Positions 8,777-17,155 of a stretch of DNA of 38,288 bases are shown here, in pieces; position 1 is the first letter of the stretch, and every line of letters starts with the position of its first letter. The notes beneath the pieces are model-generated. The model was not told where the DNA came from. It saw only the letters and a list, made by a program, of their open reading frames with translations, and did not search any database. Made by a program: the position numbers and the translations under genes. Source of the DNA: Lachnospiraceae bacterium (GTDB lineage Bacteria > Bacillota > Clostridia > Lachnospirales > Lachnospiraceae); assembly GCA_022796475.1 (NCBI GenBank), contig JAAWIS010000001.1, forward strand, positions 86,219 to 124,506, in the 5' to 3' direction.

Positions 8777-10135
8777 TTACAGCTCTGCCTGCTCCTTAAT
8801 AAAATTCATATGGGCTTTTATCTGCTTTTCATACCCGTTGTCAGAAGGCTCATAAAATACGGTTCCCTCCAGCCCATCTGGCAGATACTGCTGCTTTACG
8901 TAATGGTTGGGAAAATTATGGGCATACAGATAACCCTGCCCCCGCCCTAATGTGCCGGCACCTTTATAATGACTATCCCTTAAATGAGCCGGAACTTCCC
9001 CTGTCCGTTTGGATTTTACTGTTTCCATAGCAGAAAAAATAGCGTTGCAGGCTGCATTGCTTTTTGGCGCTGTGGCAACATAGGCTGCCGCCTGGGACAG
9101 GATAATTTGGGCCTCCGGCATCCCGATCCGCTCAACTGCCAAAGATGCGGATACAGCCACACAGATTGCCTGGGGATCTGCATTGCCCACATCCTCTGAG
9201 GCACAGATCATAATCCTCCTGGCAATAAATTTAATATCTTCTCCCCCATACAGCATCCGTGCCAAATAGTAAACAGCTCCGTCTGGATCCGATCCTCTCA
9301 TGCTTTTAATAAAAGCAGAAATAACATCGTAATGATTATCCCCATTTTTATCGTATCTGACAGCCCGTTTCTGGATGCATTCCTGGGCTACTTTAAGATT
9401 CAGATGAATCCTGCCGTCTTGGCTGCGTTCTGTGGTGAGAATTCCCAGCTCCACTGCATTTAGCGCTGCTCTTGCATCTCCATTTGCTGCATCTGCCAGA
9501 AATTCCAGGGATTCTTCATCGATTTCTGCTTCATAAGCCCCCATTCCCTGATCCCGGTCATAGACAGCCCGGTGAATCAGTTTTTTAATATCCTCCTTTT
9601 CCAGAGGCTTCAGTTCAAAAACACGGGAGCGGGACAGCAATGCCCCGTTAACCTCAAAATAAGGGTTTTCCGTAGTAGCTCCAATTAAAATTAAGGTTCC
9701 GTCCTCTACAAAGGGAAGAAGATAGTCTTGCTGTCCTTTATTAAACCGGTGAATTTCATCTACAAATAAAATGGTTTTTCTGCCGTACATCCCACGGATG
9801 TCCTGAGCTTTTTTTACCACCTCTTCCATATCCTTTTTCCCCGCCACTGTGGCATTTATCTGCTGAAATTCTCCGCTGGTGGTATTGGCAATCACTTTGG
9901 CCAAGGTGGTCTTCCCTGTTCCTGGCGGACCATAAAAAATAACAGATCCAAGTTTGTCTGCCTGGATTGCCCGGTACAGCAGCTTATCCTTTCCCACAAT
10001 ATGCTGCTGCCCCACAACCTGGTCTAAGGTTTTGGGACGCAGCCTGGAGGCCAGCGGCGCCTCTGTTTCCTTTGCCGTTTCCCGCATATAATCAAATAAA
10101 TCCATATCCATCTGCTGATCCCATCCCTTCATCAT
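8777..10135 (-). CDS. rarA: Replication-associated recombination protein A (RarA/MgsA)
   Basis: AAA+ ATPase that acts at stalled replication forks, related to clamp-loader subunits and eukaryotic WRNIP1. Visible motifs: SRLRPKTLDQVVGQQHIVG at the N-terminus, Walker A FYGPPGTGKTTLAK, Walker B ILFVDEIHRFNKGQQDYLL, sensor 1 IGATTENPYFEVNGALLSR with the arginine-finger SRSR, and the C-terminal tetramerisation region ending with DSHYKGAGTLGRGQGYLYAH. I choose the ATG at 10135 (452 residues) because an AGGTGA motif lies a few bases upstream; a longer frame to a TTG at 10156 lacks such support. It is close to the downstream phosphodiesterase gene and 60 bases after the permease gene. Confidence 0.95.
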   Translation of the reverse strand: MMKGWDQQMDMDLFDYMRETAKETEAPLASRLRPKTLDQVVGQQHIVGKDKLLYRAIQADKLGSVIFYGPPGTGKTTLAKVIANTTSGEFQQINATVAGKKDMEEVVKKAQDIRGMYGRKTILFVDEIHRFNKGQQDYLLPFVEDGTLILIGATTENPYFEVNGALLSRSRVFELKPLEKEDIKKLIHRAVYDRDQGMGAYEAEIDEESLEFLADAANGDARAALNAVELGILTTERSQDGRIHLNLKVAQECIQKRAVRYDKNGDNHYDVISAFIKSMRGSDPDGAVYYLARMLYGGEDIKFIARRIMICASEDVGNADPQAICVAVSASLAVERIGMPEAQIILSQAAAYVATAPKSNAACNAIFSAMETVKSKRTGEVPAHLRDSHYKGAGTLGRGQGYLYAHNFPNHYVKQQYLPDGLEGTVFYEPSDNGYEKQIKAHMNFIKEQAEL

Positions 10136-10195
10136 TTCGTCACCTGCTGACGTCAAACCCTGACAGAATATGAAATAAGTATAGCTTTTCTTTTC

Positions 10196-11248
10196 TCAGG
10201 CGTCAACTGATTCCCGGATAATCAAAAACCCCAGGGGCCCTAAAATCACCCCTAAAATACCGAATAACTGGATTCCCACATAAACTGCTGCCAGAGTAAG
10301 AAAGGGCGATAATCCAGCCTTTTTCCCCATAACCTTTGATTCCATAATCTGGCGAAGAAAATACGAGGCCAGATAAATCCCCAGCAATACCGCCCCTCTT
10401 CCTCCATTCCCTCCCAAAAACAAACTGAACGCCCATGGAAACAGTATGGTTCCAGTTCCAATAAATGGAAGGGCATCCAGCAAACCAATCACTAGCCCTA
10501 ATATTCCATAATATGGATTTCCTATTAAAAACAAACCGCCCATGCATATCATCACTGTTCCGGCTAAAATCAAAAGCTGTGTTTTTCCGTAAGCAGCGCC
10601 AATCACTTTTAAAATACGCCCCATCTGCACATATTCCTGATGAAAAGCAGACCGGCAAAAATAACTGTGGATCTCATCCCCATCCTGAAGAGCCAGTATC
10701 GTACCGAACACAATCACAACGAGCAAAACCGCTGCTTTCACAGCCGCCTTCGCCCATGCCATGGAATTTCCCATTACATAAGGCATCATCAGTTCCCCAG
10801 CCTGGCTTCCCAGATTCTTAAATACGTCTTCTGCCCACTTTAAAACACACCCGCTTTCCAGGCGGAGAGCCTCCTCTAAATGCATACACCACTCAGCCAT
10901 TTTCTGCTTCGCCTCTTCTGTAAACCGAGGAAGATCCTGCAAAAGCAGCTTCCCTTCTGAAAGCAGTTTTCCTCCAGCCACATAGCAGAGAACTGCAGCG
11001 GCAATCATGATTCCAAACAGCAAAATTCCTCCAATTAGGCCAAGGGGAAGCTGGAATCGGTGCCCCTTTACAGAAAAAGAACATTTTTTCTGGATCCAGA
11101 GGGCCCATGGCCGCAAAGCCTCAGCCAGTCCAAGGGCAATGAAAAAAGGAATTACCAGGGGCAGCAGGTATTTTAAACCTGCATAAACCCCAAGAGCAAT
11201 TCCTATGGTTAACATTAATTTCTTCAGTTTCTTATTGGGCACTCCCAT
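10196..11248 (-). CDS. ytvI: AI-2E family permease, YtvI-like
   Basis: Polytopic membrane protein of the AI-2E (PerM) family. About eight hydrophobic helices are visible over 350 residues, starting with LMLTIGIALGVYAGLKYLLP, and the diagnostic segment near the C-terminus reads LDALPFIGTGTILFPWAF, as in the B. subtilis YtvI subgroup linked to sporulation. Transport substrate is unknown; the family name does not prove autoinducer transport. The start at 11248 (MGVPNKKLKKL) follows AGGTGA about five bases upstream; a longer frame to 11329 overlaps the rluA-type gene and has no better signal. It is probably cotranscribed with the preceding pseudouridine synthase. Confidence 0.85.
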   Translation of the reverse strand: MGVPNKKLKKLMLTIGIALGVYAGLKYLLPLVIPFFIALGLAEALRPWALWIQKKCSFSVKGHRFQLPLGLIGGILLFGIMIAAAVLCYVAGGKLLSEGKLLLQDLPRFTEEAKQKMAEWCMHLEEALRLESGCVLKWAEDVFKNLGSQAGELMMPYVMGNSMAWAKAAVKAAVLLVVIVFGTILALQDGDEIHSYFCRSAFHQEYVQMGRILKVIGAAYGKTQLLILAGTVMICMGGLFLIGNPYYGILGLVIGLLDALPFIGTGTILFPWAFSLFLGGNGGRGAVLLGIYLASYFLRQIMESKVMGKKAGLSPFLTLAAVYVGIQLFGILGVILGPLGFLIIRESVDA

Positions 11249-11312
11249 GGACTCACCTGTTTCTGTTTTGTACTTCCTTTGTACCCTCCTAGTATGGTTA
11301 AAATCACAGATA

Positions 11313-12116
11313 TTATACACAGCTTTCAAAACACTTCTGGCAAAACCAGGAAAAGGCCCCGCCTTCAGGCTTCATCCAAAAATCCATCCGTTCTCCGGAA
11401 GAAGGATGGCTGAAGGATAATCCGGCCCCACACAGGGCAATCGTTCCCCGGATTTTTTTACTTGCAAAATCTGGATGATACCGGTTATCTCCCCACAGAG
11501 GCATTCCTCTCCCGGCAAACTGTACCCGGATTTGATGGTGCCGCCCTGTAAGCAGATGAACCCGGACCAGGGAAGCCACCAGATCCTTTGTTACCGTTTC
11601 CACAACCTGATACTCCAGTTCTGCCCGTTTTCCGTCCGCTCTGGACTTGTCCACAATTTCTGAACAGTTCTTTTTCCCATCTTTTCTCAAATAGTCCACA
11701 TAGTTACCCACATTATCCACAGGTTTTCCACAAATGACAGCGTAATAAATTTTATCCATTTTTCCTTCTTTTACCTGACTGCTTAAGGCAGCAGCCGCTT
11801 TTTTCGTTTTGGCATATACCATAATGCCGGATACTGGTTTATCCAGCCTGTGGATAACTGCCACATACGGCTGCTCTAAGGTTTCAGAAGTTTTCTTACC
11901 CTTTTGCACTGGCTTTGTGGATCGTTTTCCCCAATTTGTGGATAACTCTGTGCATATCTTATTGGAATGATCCCCAAACGGCTTCGCACCTTTGGCAATA
12001 TGATTTTGAATCTGGCTTACTAAATCCGGCTCAAACCCTTTGGATGCCTGGGATTCGATTCCGGAAGGCTTTTCTAAAACAATAATATCATTATCTTCGT
12101 ACCGTATCGTCAGCAT
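11313..12116 (-). CDS. RluA-family RNA pseudouridine synthase
   Basis: Isomerises specific uridines in rRNA or tRNA to pseudouridine. The 267-residue protein has the RluA catalytic motif IHRLDKPVSGIMVYAKT, with the nucleophilic Asp, and the downstream RVHLLTGRHHQIRVQFA motif. The start at 12116 (MLTIRYEDNDIIVLEKPSG) follows GAGG about six bases upstream. There is no S4 domain. Between the N-terminal strand region and the catalytic motif is a poorly conserved-looking, basic stretch (about residues 40-85, for example NKICTELSTNWGKRSTKPVQ) longer than I would expect; the DNA encoding this neighbourhood is studded with DnaA-box sequences. The RNA target cannot be assigned. Confidence 0.92.
   Translation of the reverse strand: MLTIRYEDNDIIVLEKPSGIESQASKGFEPDLVSQIQNHIAKGAKPFGDHSNKICTELSTNWGKRSTKPVQKGKKTSETLEQPYVAVIHRLDKPVSGIMVYAKTKKAAAALSSQVKEGKMDKIYYAVICGKPVDNVGNYVDYLRKDGKKNCSEIVDKSRADGKRAELEYQVVETVTKDLVASLVRVHLLTGRHHQIRVQFAGRGMPLWGDNRYHPDFASKKIRGTIALCGAGLSFSHPSSGERMDFWMKPEGGAFSWFCQKCFESCV
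11713..11945. promoter_or_regulatory. Cluster of DnaA boxes inside the pseudouridine synthase gene
   Basis: Three exact matches to the 9-base consensus TTATCCACA occur at 11713-11721 (plus), 11849-11857 (minus) and 11937-11945 (minus). TTTTCCACA at 11724-11732 also fits the relaxed consensus TTWTNCACA. Degenerate relatives are present nearby (TGTGGATCG around 11915 and TGTGCATAT around 11949). Four consensus sites in 233 bases is far more than expected by chance. The motif match is direct; binding by DnaA is inference. Confidence 0.6.
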
Positions 12117-12141
12117 TGTTTTCCTCAATTCTAAAAATCCC

Positions 12142-12170
12142 TTGCACAAACAGCAAAAGAGTGTTATAGT
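12142..12170 (+). promoter_or_regulatory. Sigma-A-type promoter for hemolysin III gene
   Basis: TTGCAC (12142-12147) and TATAGT (12165-12170) are separated by 17 bases. The following leader contains two copies of a TACATATA...TAGTT motif (about 12183-12215), which could be an operator. AAGGAGGT then precedes the ATG at 12239 by about seven bases. Confidence 0.7.
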
Positions 12171-12238
12171 ATTTTATATAATTACATATAGTTTTCAATA
12201 CTACATATAATAGTTATTATAAAAAGGAGGTACTCTTT

Positions 12239-12889
12239 ATGAAGTTTCATATTAAAGATCCAGGAAGTGCCATCACACATTTTATTGCAATGGTAGGTGC
12301 CGTTGCCGCCTCAGCCCCTTTGCTGGTAAAAGCTGCCCGCGAACCGGATCAGATCCATATTATGGCACTGTCTGTTTTCATGCTCAGTATGATTTTACTG
12401 TATGCAGCCAGCACCGTTTACCACACCTTAGATATTTCTCCGGCTATTAATAAGCTTCTCCGAAAGCTGGATCACATGATGATTTTTATCCTTATTGCCG
12501 GAACATATACTCCTGTGTGCATGATCGTATTAGGCGATCAGACCGGCTGGAACCTGCTGGCCCTGGTTTGGGGAATCGCTGTCAGCGGGATTCTGATTAA
12601 AGGCTTTTGGATTACATGCCCAAAATGGTTCTCTTCCATCCTTTACATTGCAATGGGCTGGATCTGTGTCCTGGCGTTCAGCCGGATTGTCCAGGCTCTT
12701 CCCCGGGCTGCTTTTGGCTGGCTTTTAGCCGGAGGCATTATCTACACAGCCGGCGGTATTATTTACGCATTAAAACTTCCCATATTTAATTCCCGCCACA
12801 AAAACTTCGGCTCCCATGAAATCTTCCATCTGTTTGTAATGGGCGGAAGTATGTGCCATTACATTATGATGTACCGGTTTGTAGCTTAA
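12239..12889 (+). CDS. Hemolysin III family (PAQR-type) membrane protein
   Basis: Seven-helix integral membrane protein of the hemolysin III/PAQR family, 216 residues. The predicted metal-site motifs are present: AASTVYHTLD in the second helix, KLDHMMIFILIAGTYTP, and the C-terminal HEIFHLFVMGGSMCHY with the His pair. Family members are linked to membrane-lipid homeostasis in some bacteria and to pore formation in a few; haemolytic activity should not be assumed. It is the only clear plus-strand gene in the window, with its own promoter and a strong ribosome binding site. Its stop codon overlaps the end of the convergent GIY-YIG gene by four bases. Confidence 0.93.
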   Translation: MKFHIKDPGSAITHFIAMVGAVAASAPLLVKAAREPDQIHIMALSVFMLSMILLYAASTVYHTLDISPAINKLLRKLDHMMIFILIAGTYTPVCMIVLGDQTGWNLLALVWGIAVSGILIKGFWITCPKWFSSILYIAMGWICVLAFSRIVQALPRAAFGWLLAGGIIYTAGGIIYALKLPIFNSRHKNFGSHEIFHLFVMGGSMCHYIMMYRFVA

Positions 12890-13200
12890 AGCGTGTCTGA
12901 AAACTGCGTCTGGTTTCTTTCTGCTGATACCAGACGCTCTTTGTCTTTTTTGGCCAGCTTTTTAATTGCCGCTTCCCGGCGCATAGCTTCTTCCTTTGTT
13001 TCAAACACTTCAAAATACACCAGTTTGACCGGCCTGCGGCTCCTGGTGTATTTTGCCCCTTTTCCTTCATTATGAGCTTTTATGCGCTTGTCCACATGGT
13101 TTGTCCAGCCGCAGTAAAGGGTTCCGTCTGCACACCGCACTAAATACGTTACAGGCTTTCCATTGGCTTTCTCGATTGATAGTAAAGAATTCATTTTCAT
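12886..13200 (-). CDS. GIY-YIG domain protein, UPF0213/YhbQ-like
   Basis: Small protein made almost entirely of a GIY-YIG nuclease domain. The signature is VTYLVRCADGTLYCGWTN (GIY and YIG positions), followed by the catalytic-type Arg in HVDKRIKAHNEGKGAKYT, and RPVKLVYFEVFETKEEAMRR with the Glu. About 104 residues are predicted from the ATG at 13200; ATG 13194 is equally possible and a longer frame reaches 13257. Ribosome-binding signals are weak for all of these, so the start is uncertain. Stand-alone members are thought to act in DNA repair or recombination, but their substrates are mostly unknown. Confidence 0.88.
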   Translation of the reverse strand: MKMNSLLSIEKANGKPVTYLVRCADGTLYCGWTNHVDKRIKAHNEGKGAKYTRSRRPVKLVYFEVFETKEEAMRREAAIKKLAKKDKERLVSAERNQTQFSDTL

Positions 13201-13537
13201 TCTGCTTTCTAAATTCCAGCCAGCCCTTTTTGTTTGCTGTAAAAATCCGCGGGCCAACGGCCAATATCCAGATCTTCCAAATACCGCCTTAAATCCTTCC
13301 TTTCTGGCGGCATAGCGGGTAACTGCAAAATACTATGTAAACGGCTCCGACGCCTTGCAATAACGCCGCGGCCGTCCCGGAAAAATCCGAATCTATGAAA
13401 AAGCACCAGCTGGATGCGCAGGACATGCAGCCATTTGGCCAATCCTCCTCTGTTTTTGGTATGTCTTGCGGAAAGCTTCCGGAGAGATTCCGGAAGCTTT
13501 CCCGAAACAAGAAATCTCATTCACTAATAATAGTATA
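13201..13537. other. Intergenic region with no confident gene
   Basis: A minus-strand frame of 103 codons (13209-13520) exists, rich in Arg and Leu, but its ATG has no ribosome binding site and its first codons run through a perfect palindrome (13471-13501). Stretches such as KDLRRYLEDLDIGRWPADFY look protein-like, so a decayed gene cannot be excluded. I recognise no family and do not call a gene. Confidence 0.4.
13471..13501. terminator. Perfect hairpin downstream of the SPOCS gene
   Basis: Two perfect 13-base arms (GAAAGCTTCCGGA and its complement) enclose a five-base loop GAGAT. It lies 37 bases after the SPOCS/LysM stop codon on the minus strand, which suits a transcription end, but there is no T-run on either side, so it may instead be a repeat or 3'-stabilising element. 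Confidence 0.5.
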
Positions 13538-15118
13538 TCATGTTTTCGGAAATTTGTGCGTGTTTCCAATTTCTTTTACTAAAATCAGCCTCTGCCCTGA
13601 TTTTACCGTATCTTCCGTTAATTCATTGGCCCGGACAATCGTTTCAATTGTGGTGTGGAATTTTTTTGCAATGCCCCAAATATCATCGTCTGGCTGTACA
13701 ATATAGCCTACAATTCCTGGCAGCTTCTGAAGCTTCTCCAAATCCAGGGGCTGACGATCGATTCCCGTGATCACGGCCTGTTCAATTGGCTGCTGAACCA
13801 ATACTTCCAAATTTACCACAGCTTTGATTTCTACCCCATTTCCTCCCATCATTACCGCTGTCATCTGCTCTAATCCTGGAATAATCTGGTAAATGCTGTT
13901 TTCGTCCACATTAGGTACTGTGGCGCTGCACTGGAAAGGCAGAGTAAACCGCTCCGCCTGAATGGAAGCGCTGTCATCGCTGGTAAGATACAGCAGTGAC
14001 ACTTCCAGCACCCCTTCCAGCAGCAGCTCATCTTTCTGAACGGTCACCTCATCCAGTTTTACAGCTCCGTCGCTTCTGCAAATCTGCAGCACAGAGCGTT
14101 CTTCATTTAATGTAATCTTTTCCGCCACTTTACACTTACATGCATTTTTCGCTAAAATCTGCTGAAACTTAGCTGTCTGGGTAATAGGCTGCAGCTCTTC
14201 TTTTGTGGAATAAACATCTCCCAGCAGGCTGATTTCCTCTTCCTGATACAGACGGATATCCAAGTCCAGCACCACGTCTGCAGTAAACTCCCGCATTTCC
14301 CCATCATAATCTGGCTTTGCCTCCAGCTCCTTATGGGCAATCCGTACATTTACCATGGAAACCATATCTTCTGAGCTTTCCGGCAGCTCCAGTTCCCCGG
14401 AAAACGGAATGCTCTCTTCCATCCACTGAATCGGAATATTTTCCCCTTCCCCCTTATAGAGAAGGAAAATCATTAAATCCCCGCTGATATAAAGGTTCCG
14501 ATCCATTGGCCGGGTCGTGACTCCCCGCAGTTCCATTTCTTTCCATAAAAGCCGATCCACATTCGGTTTGTTGGCTGGAAGAGCGATTTCTTCCTGAATC
14601 CGGAAGGTATCCCTTCGGCGCACAGCGATTGCTGCAAGCTCTACCTGCTCTTTGCGAACCTGCACCTCCTCCTCTGGCTCCATGTCCACCTCCAAAGCAG
14701 CCGTTTCCTCAACCAGCGCTTCCGCCTGAATCAAAAATCCTACCAGCGCCTTAACACCCAGCTTTCTGGAGTGGATCATATCCGTTTTCAGATCCTCTAA
14801 ACTCCAGCTTATGCTTACATCATCCCGCTCGTTTAATCCGGTAAGATTCACCGTTTCCTCAAAGGGAATGGAGCCTGCCAAAGTCTGAAGCCCCCCTTCT
14901 TCCTTTCGGTACAGTACCTGGAATTCCAGTTTTCCCTTAATCTGAACCTTTTCTGGCATAGGCTTTACTGATTCTACTAAAATATCCCCTGTATCCAAAA
15001 GAACCTGGGACATATCATCCATGGTATCCGGAACAATAAAATCATCATCCATGGTTATCTGAGTAGAAGCCCTTCCTTTCATCCGGTTCATATGTATCTG
15101 CTTTTTCACCAATTCCAT
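13538..15118 (-). CDS. SPOCS (DUF3794) and LysM protein, SipL-like
   Basis: Probable spore coat morphogenesis protein. The 526-residue product contains repeated SPOCS/DUF3794 domains; recognisable repeats begin near LVKKQIHMNRMKGRASTQ, near VRRRDTFRIQEEIALPA and near LNEERSVLQICRSDGAV. A C-terminal LysM domain (about the last 50 residues) reads GYIVQPDDDIWGIAKKF then ETIVRANELTEDTVKSGQRL. This architecture matches SipL of Clostridioides difficile, which uses its LysM domain to bind the coat ATPase SpoIVA. I place the start at 15118 because the family begins MELVKKxIHM, although the ribosome binding site there is poorly spaced; the frame is open to 15211. The gene is monocistronic between a hairpin and the ttcA-type gene. 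Confidence 0.87.
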   Translation of the reverse strand: MELVKKQIHMNRMKGRASTQITMDDDFIVPDTMDDMSQVLLDTGDILVESVKPMPEKVQIKGKLEFQVLYRKEEGGLQTLAGSIPFEETVNLTGLNERDDVSISWSLEDLKTDMIHSRKLGVKALVGFLIQAEALVEETAALEVDMEPEEEVQVRKEQVELAAIAVRRRDTFRIQEEIALPANKPNVDRLLWKEMELRGVTTRPMDRNLYISGDLMIFLLYKGEGENIPIQWMEESIPFSGELELPESSEDMVSMVNVRIAHKELEAKPDYDGEMREFTADVVLDLDIRLYQEEEISLLGDVYSTKEELQPITQTAKFQQILAKNACKCKVAEKITLNEERSVLQICRSDGAVKLDEVTVQKDELLLEGVLEVSLLYLTSDDSASIQAERFTLPFQCSATVPNVDENSIYQIIPGLEQMTAVMMGGNGVEIKAVVNLEVLVQQPIEQAVITGIDRQPLDLEKLQKLPGIVGYIVQPDDDIWGIAKKFHTTIETIVRANELTEDTVKSGQRLILVKEIGNTHKFPKT

Positions 15119-15260
15119 CCTTACTCTGCCCGCCTTCCTGATTTTCTTGGGAATATATTTGAACGCTTGTTTCCGGCATCTTACAATAAGAATCCGTCCT
15201 CCTCCAAACATACTCCTTATGGGATTAGCCCGCTAAAAACCTTCTAATCCTTTATAGGAA

Positions 15261-15268
15261 AGTGTATG
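15261..15268 (-). promoter_or_regulatory. Possible sporulation-sigma -10 element
   Basis: CATACACT on the minus strand resembles the -10 box used by sporulation factors sigma-E and sigma-K, and lies upstream of the SPOCS gene. The -35 region is not convincing. Confidence 0.3.
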
Positions 15269-15283
15269 CAGATACGAAAAAGA

Positions 15284-16132
15284 TCATGCAGGAAAATCAT
15301 AATCCTCCATAAAATGGTGCCGGACGCCTTTATGCACATAGCCTAAGCAGGCATCCAGGTTAACATTTTCCACGCTTTTTAAGATATTGGTTTCAATATG
15401 TGGGCTGATGGTTCGGAATCTTGAAATCAGCTCCTTCATTTCCTGGCGCTTTGAACTTCTTACTTCTGTTAAAGCTTTCTTTTCCCGCTCAATCTCTTCC
15501 GTAAACCGGCAGGCGCACTGAAGGAACCGAAGACCATTTTGTTCTTTCCAGGCAATAATATCTGCCTCCTTCACAAAATACAGAGGCCGGATCAGTTCCA
15601 TTCCCTGAAAATTCGTGCTGTGGAGTTTAGGCATCATGGTATTTACCTGGGCGCCGTAAAGCATACTCATCAAAATCGTTTCAATCACATCGTCAAAGTG
15701 ATGGCCCAGAGCTATTTTATTGCACCCCAATTCCTTTGCGTGGGCATACAAATAGCCTCGCCGCATTCTGGCACACAGATAACAGGGAGATTGCTCCACA
15801 TCAACTACAATATTAAAAATATCAGAGTCAAACATGTGAAGGGGAATTTCCAGACGTCTGGCATTTTCTTCTATTAAGTTCCGGTTCTCCTGATTGTAGC
15901 CTGGATCCATGGCCAAAAAATGCAGGCCAAAGGTCATTTTTCCATGGCGAAGGATTTCCTGCATACACTTGGCAAGAAGCATGGAATCTTTCCCTCCGGA
16001 AATACAGACTGCAATGTTATCCCCTGGCTGTATCATCTGATACTCATTTAACCCTCTGATAAATGGCTTCCAAATAGTTTTCCTAAAATCCTTTATAATG
16101 CTCCGCTCTAACTGGCGGCAAAATTCATCCAT
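15284..16132 (-). CDS. TtcA-family tRNA thiolation enzyme
   Basis: ATP-pyrophosphatase (PP-loop) enzyme that adenylates and then thiolates a tRNA base, by homology 2-thiocytidine at position 32. The 282-residue protein has the PP-loop SGGKDS (45-50), the CxxC pair SPCYLCARMRRG (Cys117, Cys120) and a later Cys in FLQCACRFTEE, which would complete an iron-sulfur cluster site. GHHFDDVIETILMSMLYG is the typical central motif. A good promoter lies upstream (16177-16205). It could belong to a sister branch such as TtuA-like enzymes acting on another base, so I withhold the symbol. Confidence 0.88.
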   Translation of the reverse strand: MDEFCRQLERSIIKDFRKTIWKPFIRGLNEYQMIQPGDNIAVCISGGKDSMLLAKCMQEILRHGKMTFGLHFLAMDPGYNQENRNLIEENARRLEIPLHMFDSDIFNIVVDVEQSPCYLCARMRRGYLYAHAKELGCNKIALGHHFDDVIETILMSMLYGAQVNTMMPKLHSTNFQGMELIRPLYFVKEADIIAWKEQNGLRFLQCACRFTEEIEREKKALTEVRSSKRQEMKELISRFRTISPHIETNILKSVENVNLDACLGYVHKGVRHHFMEDYDFPA

Positions 16133-16176
16133 ACGCTGCTTCCTTATTCATAGTCAAATTTTCAGTTTCCGAAATT

Positions 16177-16205
16177 ATTTTATCACAATGGATTTTCCCT
16201 TTCAA
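16177..16205 (-). promoter_or_regulatory. Sigma-A-type promoter for the ttcA-type gene
   Basis: TTGAAA (16200-16205, minus strand) and TAAAAT (16177-16182) are separated by exactly 17 bases, giving a short leader before the start at 16132. Confidence 0.7.
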
Positions 16206-16261
16206 CCGGAACCGGCAGAAGCCAAATGATGCAAAAACCACTTGTCCCATAAAGCAACATG

Positions 16262-16315
16262 AAAAACCCCCTTTCAAACAGAAGCGTTTCTATGAAACTG
16301 CTTTGCTTAAAAGGG
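16262..16315 (-). terminator. Terminator of cysE
   Basis: On the minus strand CCCTTTTAAGC pairs with GTTTGAAAGGG (with G-U pairs), enclosing a second stem GTTTC/GAAAC, and is followed by GG and five T. It begins 15 bases after the cysE stop codon. Confidence 0.7.
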
Positions 16316-16329
16316 AGCAAACGGGAATA

Positions 16330-16968
16330 TTACAAATCACTTATGTTATGTTTTTTTAATTCATTCAGTTCCTTTTCCAAGAAAGCTATCCTTTCCTGAA
16401 GCTGTTCGATCTCCTCCGAACGCACAATCTGATTGGCAGGAATCTTAACCCCGTCCTTTTTTACCGGACGGGCCGGGATTCCGGCTGCTGTCACATTGTC
16501 CTCTAAAGGCTTTAAAAGCACTGCATTTGCGGCAATGGAACAGTTATCCCCCACTTCAAAAGCCCCCAAAATCTTAGCGCCGCATCCAACTGTAACATTA
16601 TTTCCCAAGGTCGGATGGCGCTTTCCTTTGTTCAGTCCTACCCCTCCCAGCGTTACACCCTGATAAATGGTGCAGTTATCTCCTACCACTGCAGTTTCTC
16701 CAATTACAACACCGCTGCCGTGATCAATCAGGATCCCATGACCTAGCTGAGCTCCCGGATGAATTTCAATCAAGGTTAAAAAACGGCTGATCTGGGACAG
16801 CAGACGGGCAGTAAAGAACATTTTATGTTTATAAAACCAGTGGGCAAAGCGATGCCAGATCAGCGCATGGACTCCCTGATACAAAATCAATACCTCCAAA
16901 GCGCTTCTTGCCGCCGGATCCCTGGCCTGCACCGCTTTCACATCCAGCCAAATATCCTTCAATATCAT
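16330..16968 (-). CDS. cysE: Serine O-acetyltransferase
   Basis: Acetylates L-serine with acetyl-CoA to O-acetylserine, the first step of cysteine synthesis. The 212-residue protein is the short, EpsC/CysE-like form common in Firmicutes. The N-terminal helical part (VQARDPAARSALEVLILYQG) is followed by left-handed beta-helix hexapeptide repeats with the active-site segment LIDHGSGVVIGETAVVGDN and the CoA-binding turn YQGVTLGGVGLNKGKRHPT. The C-terminal tail (SEEIEQLQERIAFLEKELNE) looks like a coiled coil. The start at 16968 follows AGGAG; the frame upstream to 17064 is not needed. A sulfhydrylase gene (cysK) is not adjacent. Confidence 0.95.
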   Translation of the reverse strand: MILKDIWLDVKAVQARDPAARSALEVLILYQGVHALIWHRFAHWFYKHKMFFTARLLSQISRFLTLIEIHPGAQLGHGILIDHGSGVVIGETAVVGDNCTIYQGVTLGGVGLNKGKRHPTLGNNVTVGCGAKILGAFEVGDNCSIAANAVLLKPLEDNVTAAGIPARPVKKDGVKIPANQIVRSEEIEQLQERIAFLEKELNELKKHNISDL

Positions 16969-17085
16969 ATTTTTTCTCCTTTTATCAAATCCTCTTCTTA
17001 AGCAGGCAGCCCCAAAACCCATCCAATATCCGGAAAAACATTTCCAAACATGTAGGACGCGCAAACAATACCCCCTAAGTGTTAC

Positions 17086-17091
17086 ATTATA
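17086..17091 (-). promoter_or_regulatory. Extended -10 promoter element for cysE
   Basis: TGATATAAT on the minus strand provides a perfect TATAAT with the TG extension. The -35 region (TTTTTA at 17 bases) is poor, as expected for an extended -10 promoter. No T-box or riboswitch is evident between it and cysE. Confidence 0.5.
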
Positions 17092-17155
17092 TCATATGAC
17101 GGATTGATTAAAAAGGAATATTAAAAACATATTACTAAAATATTTCTCTTCTTTG

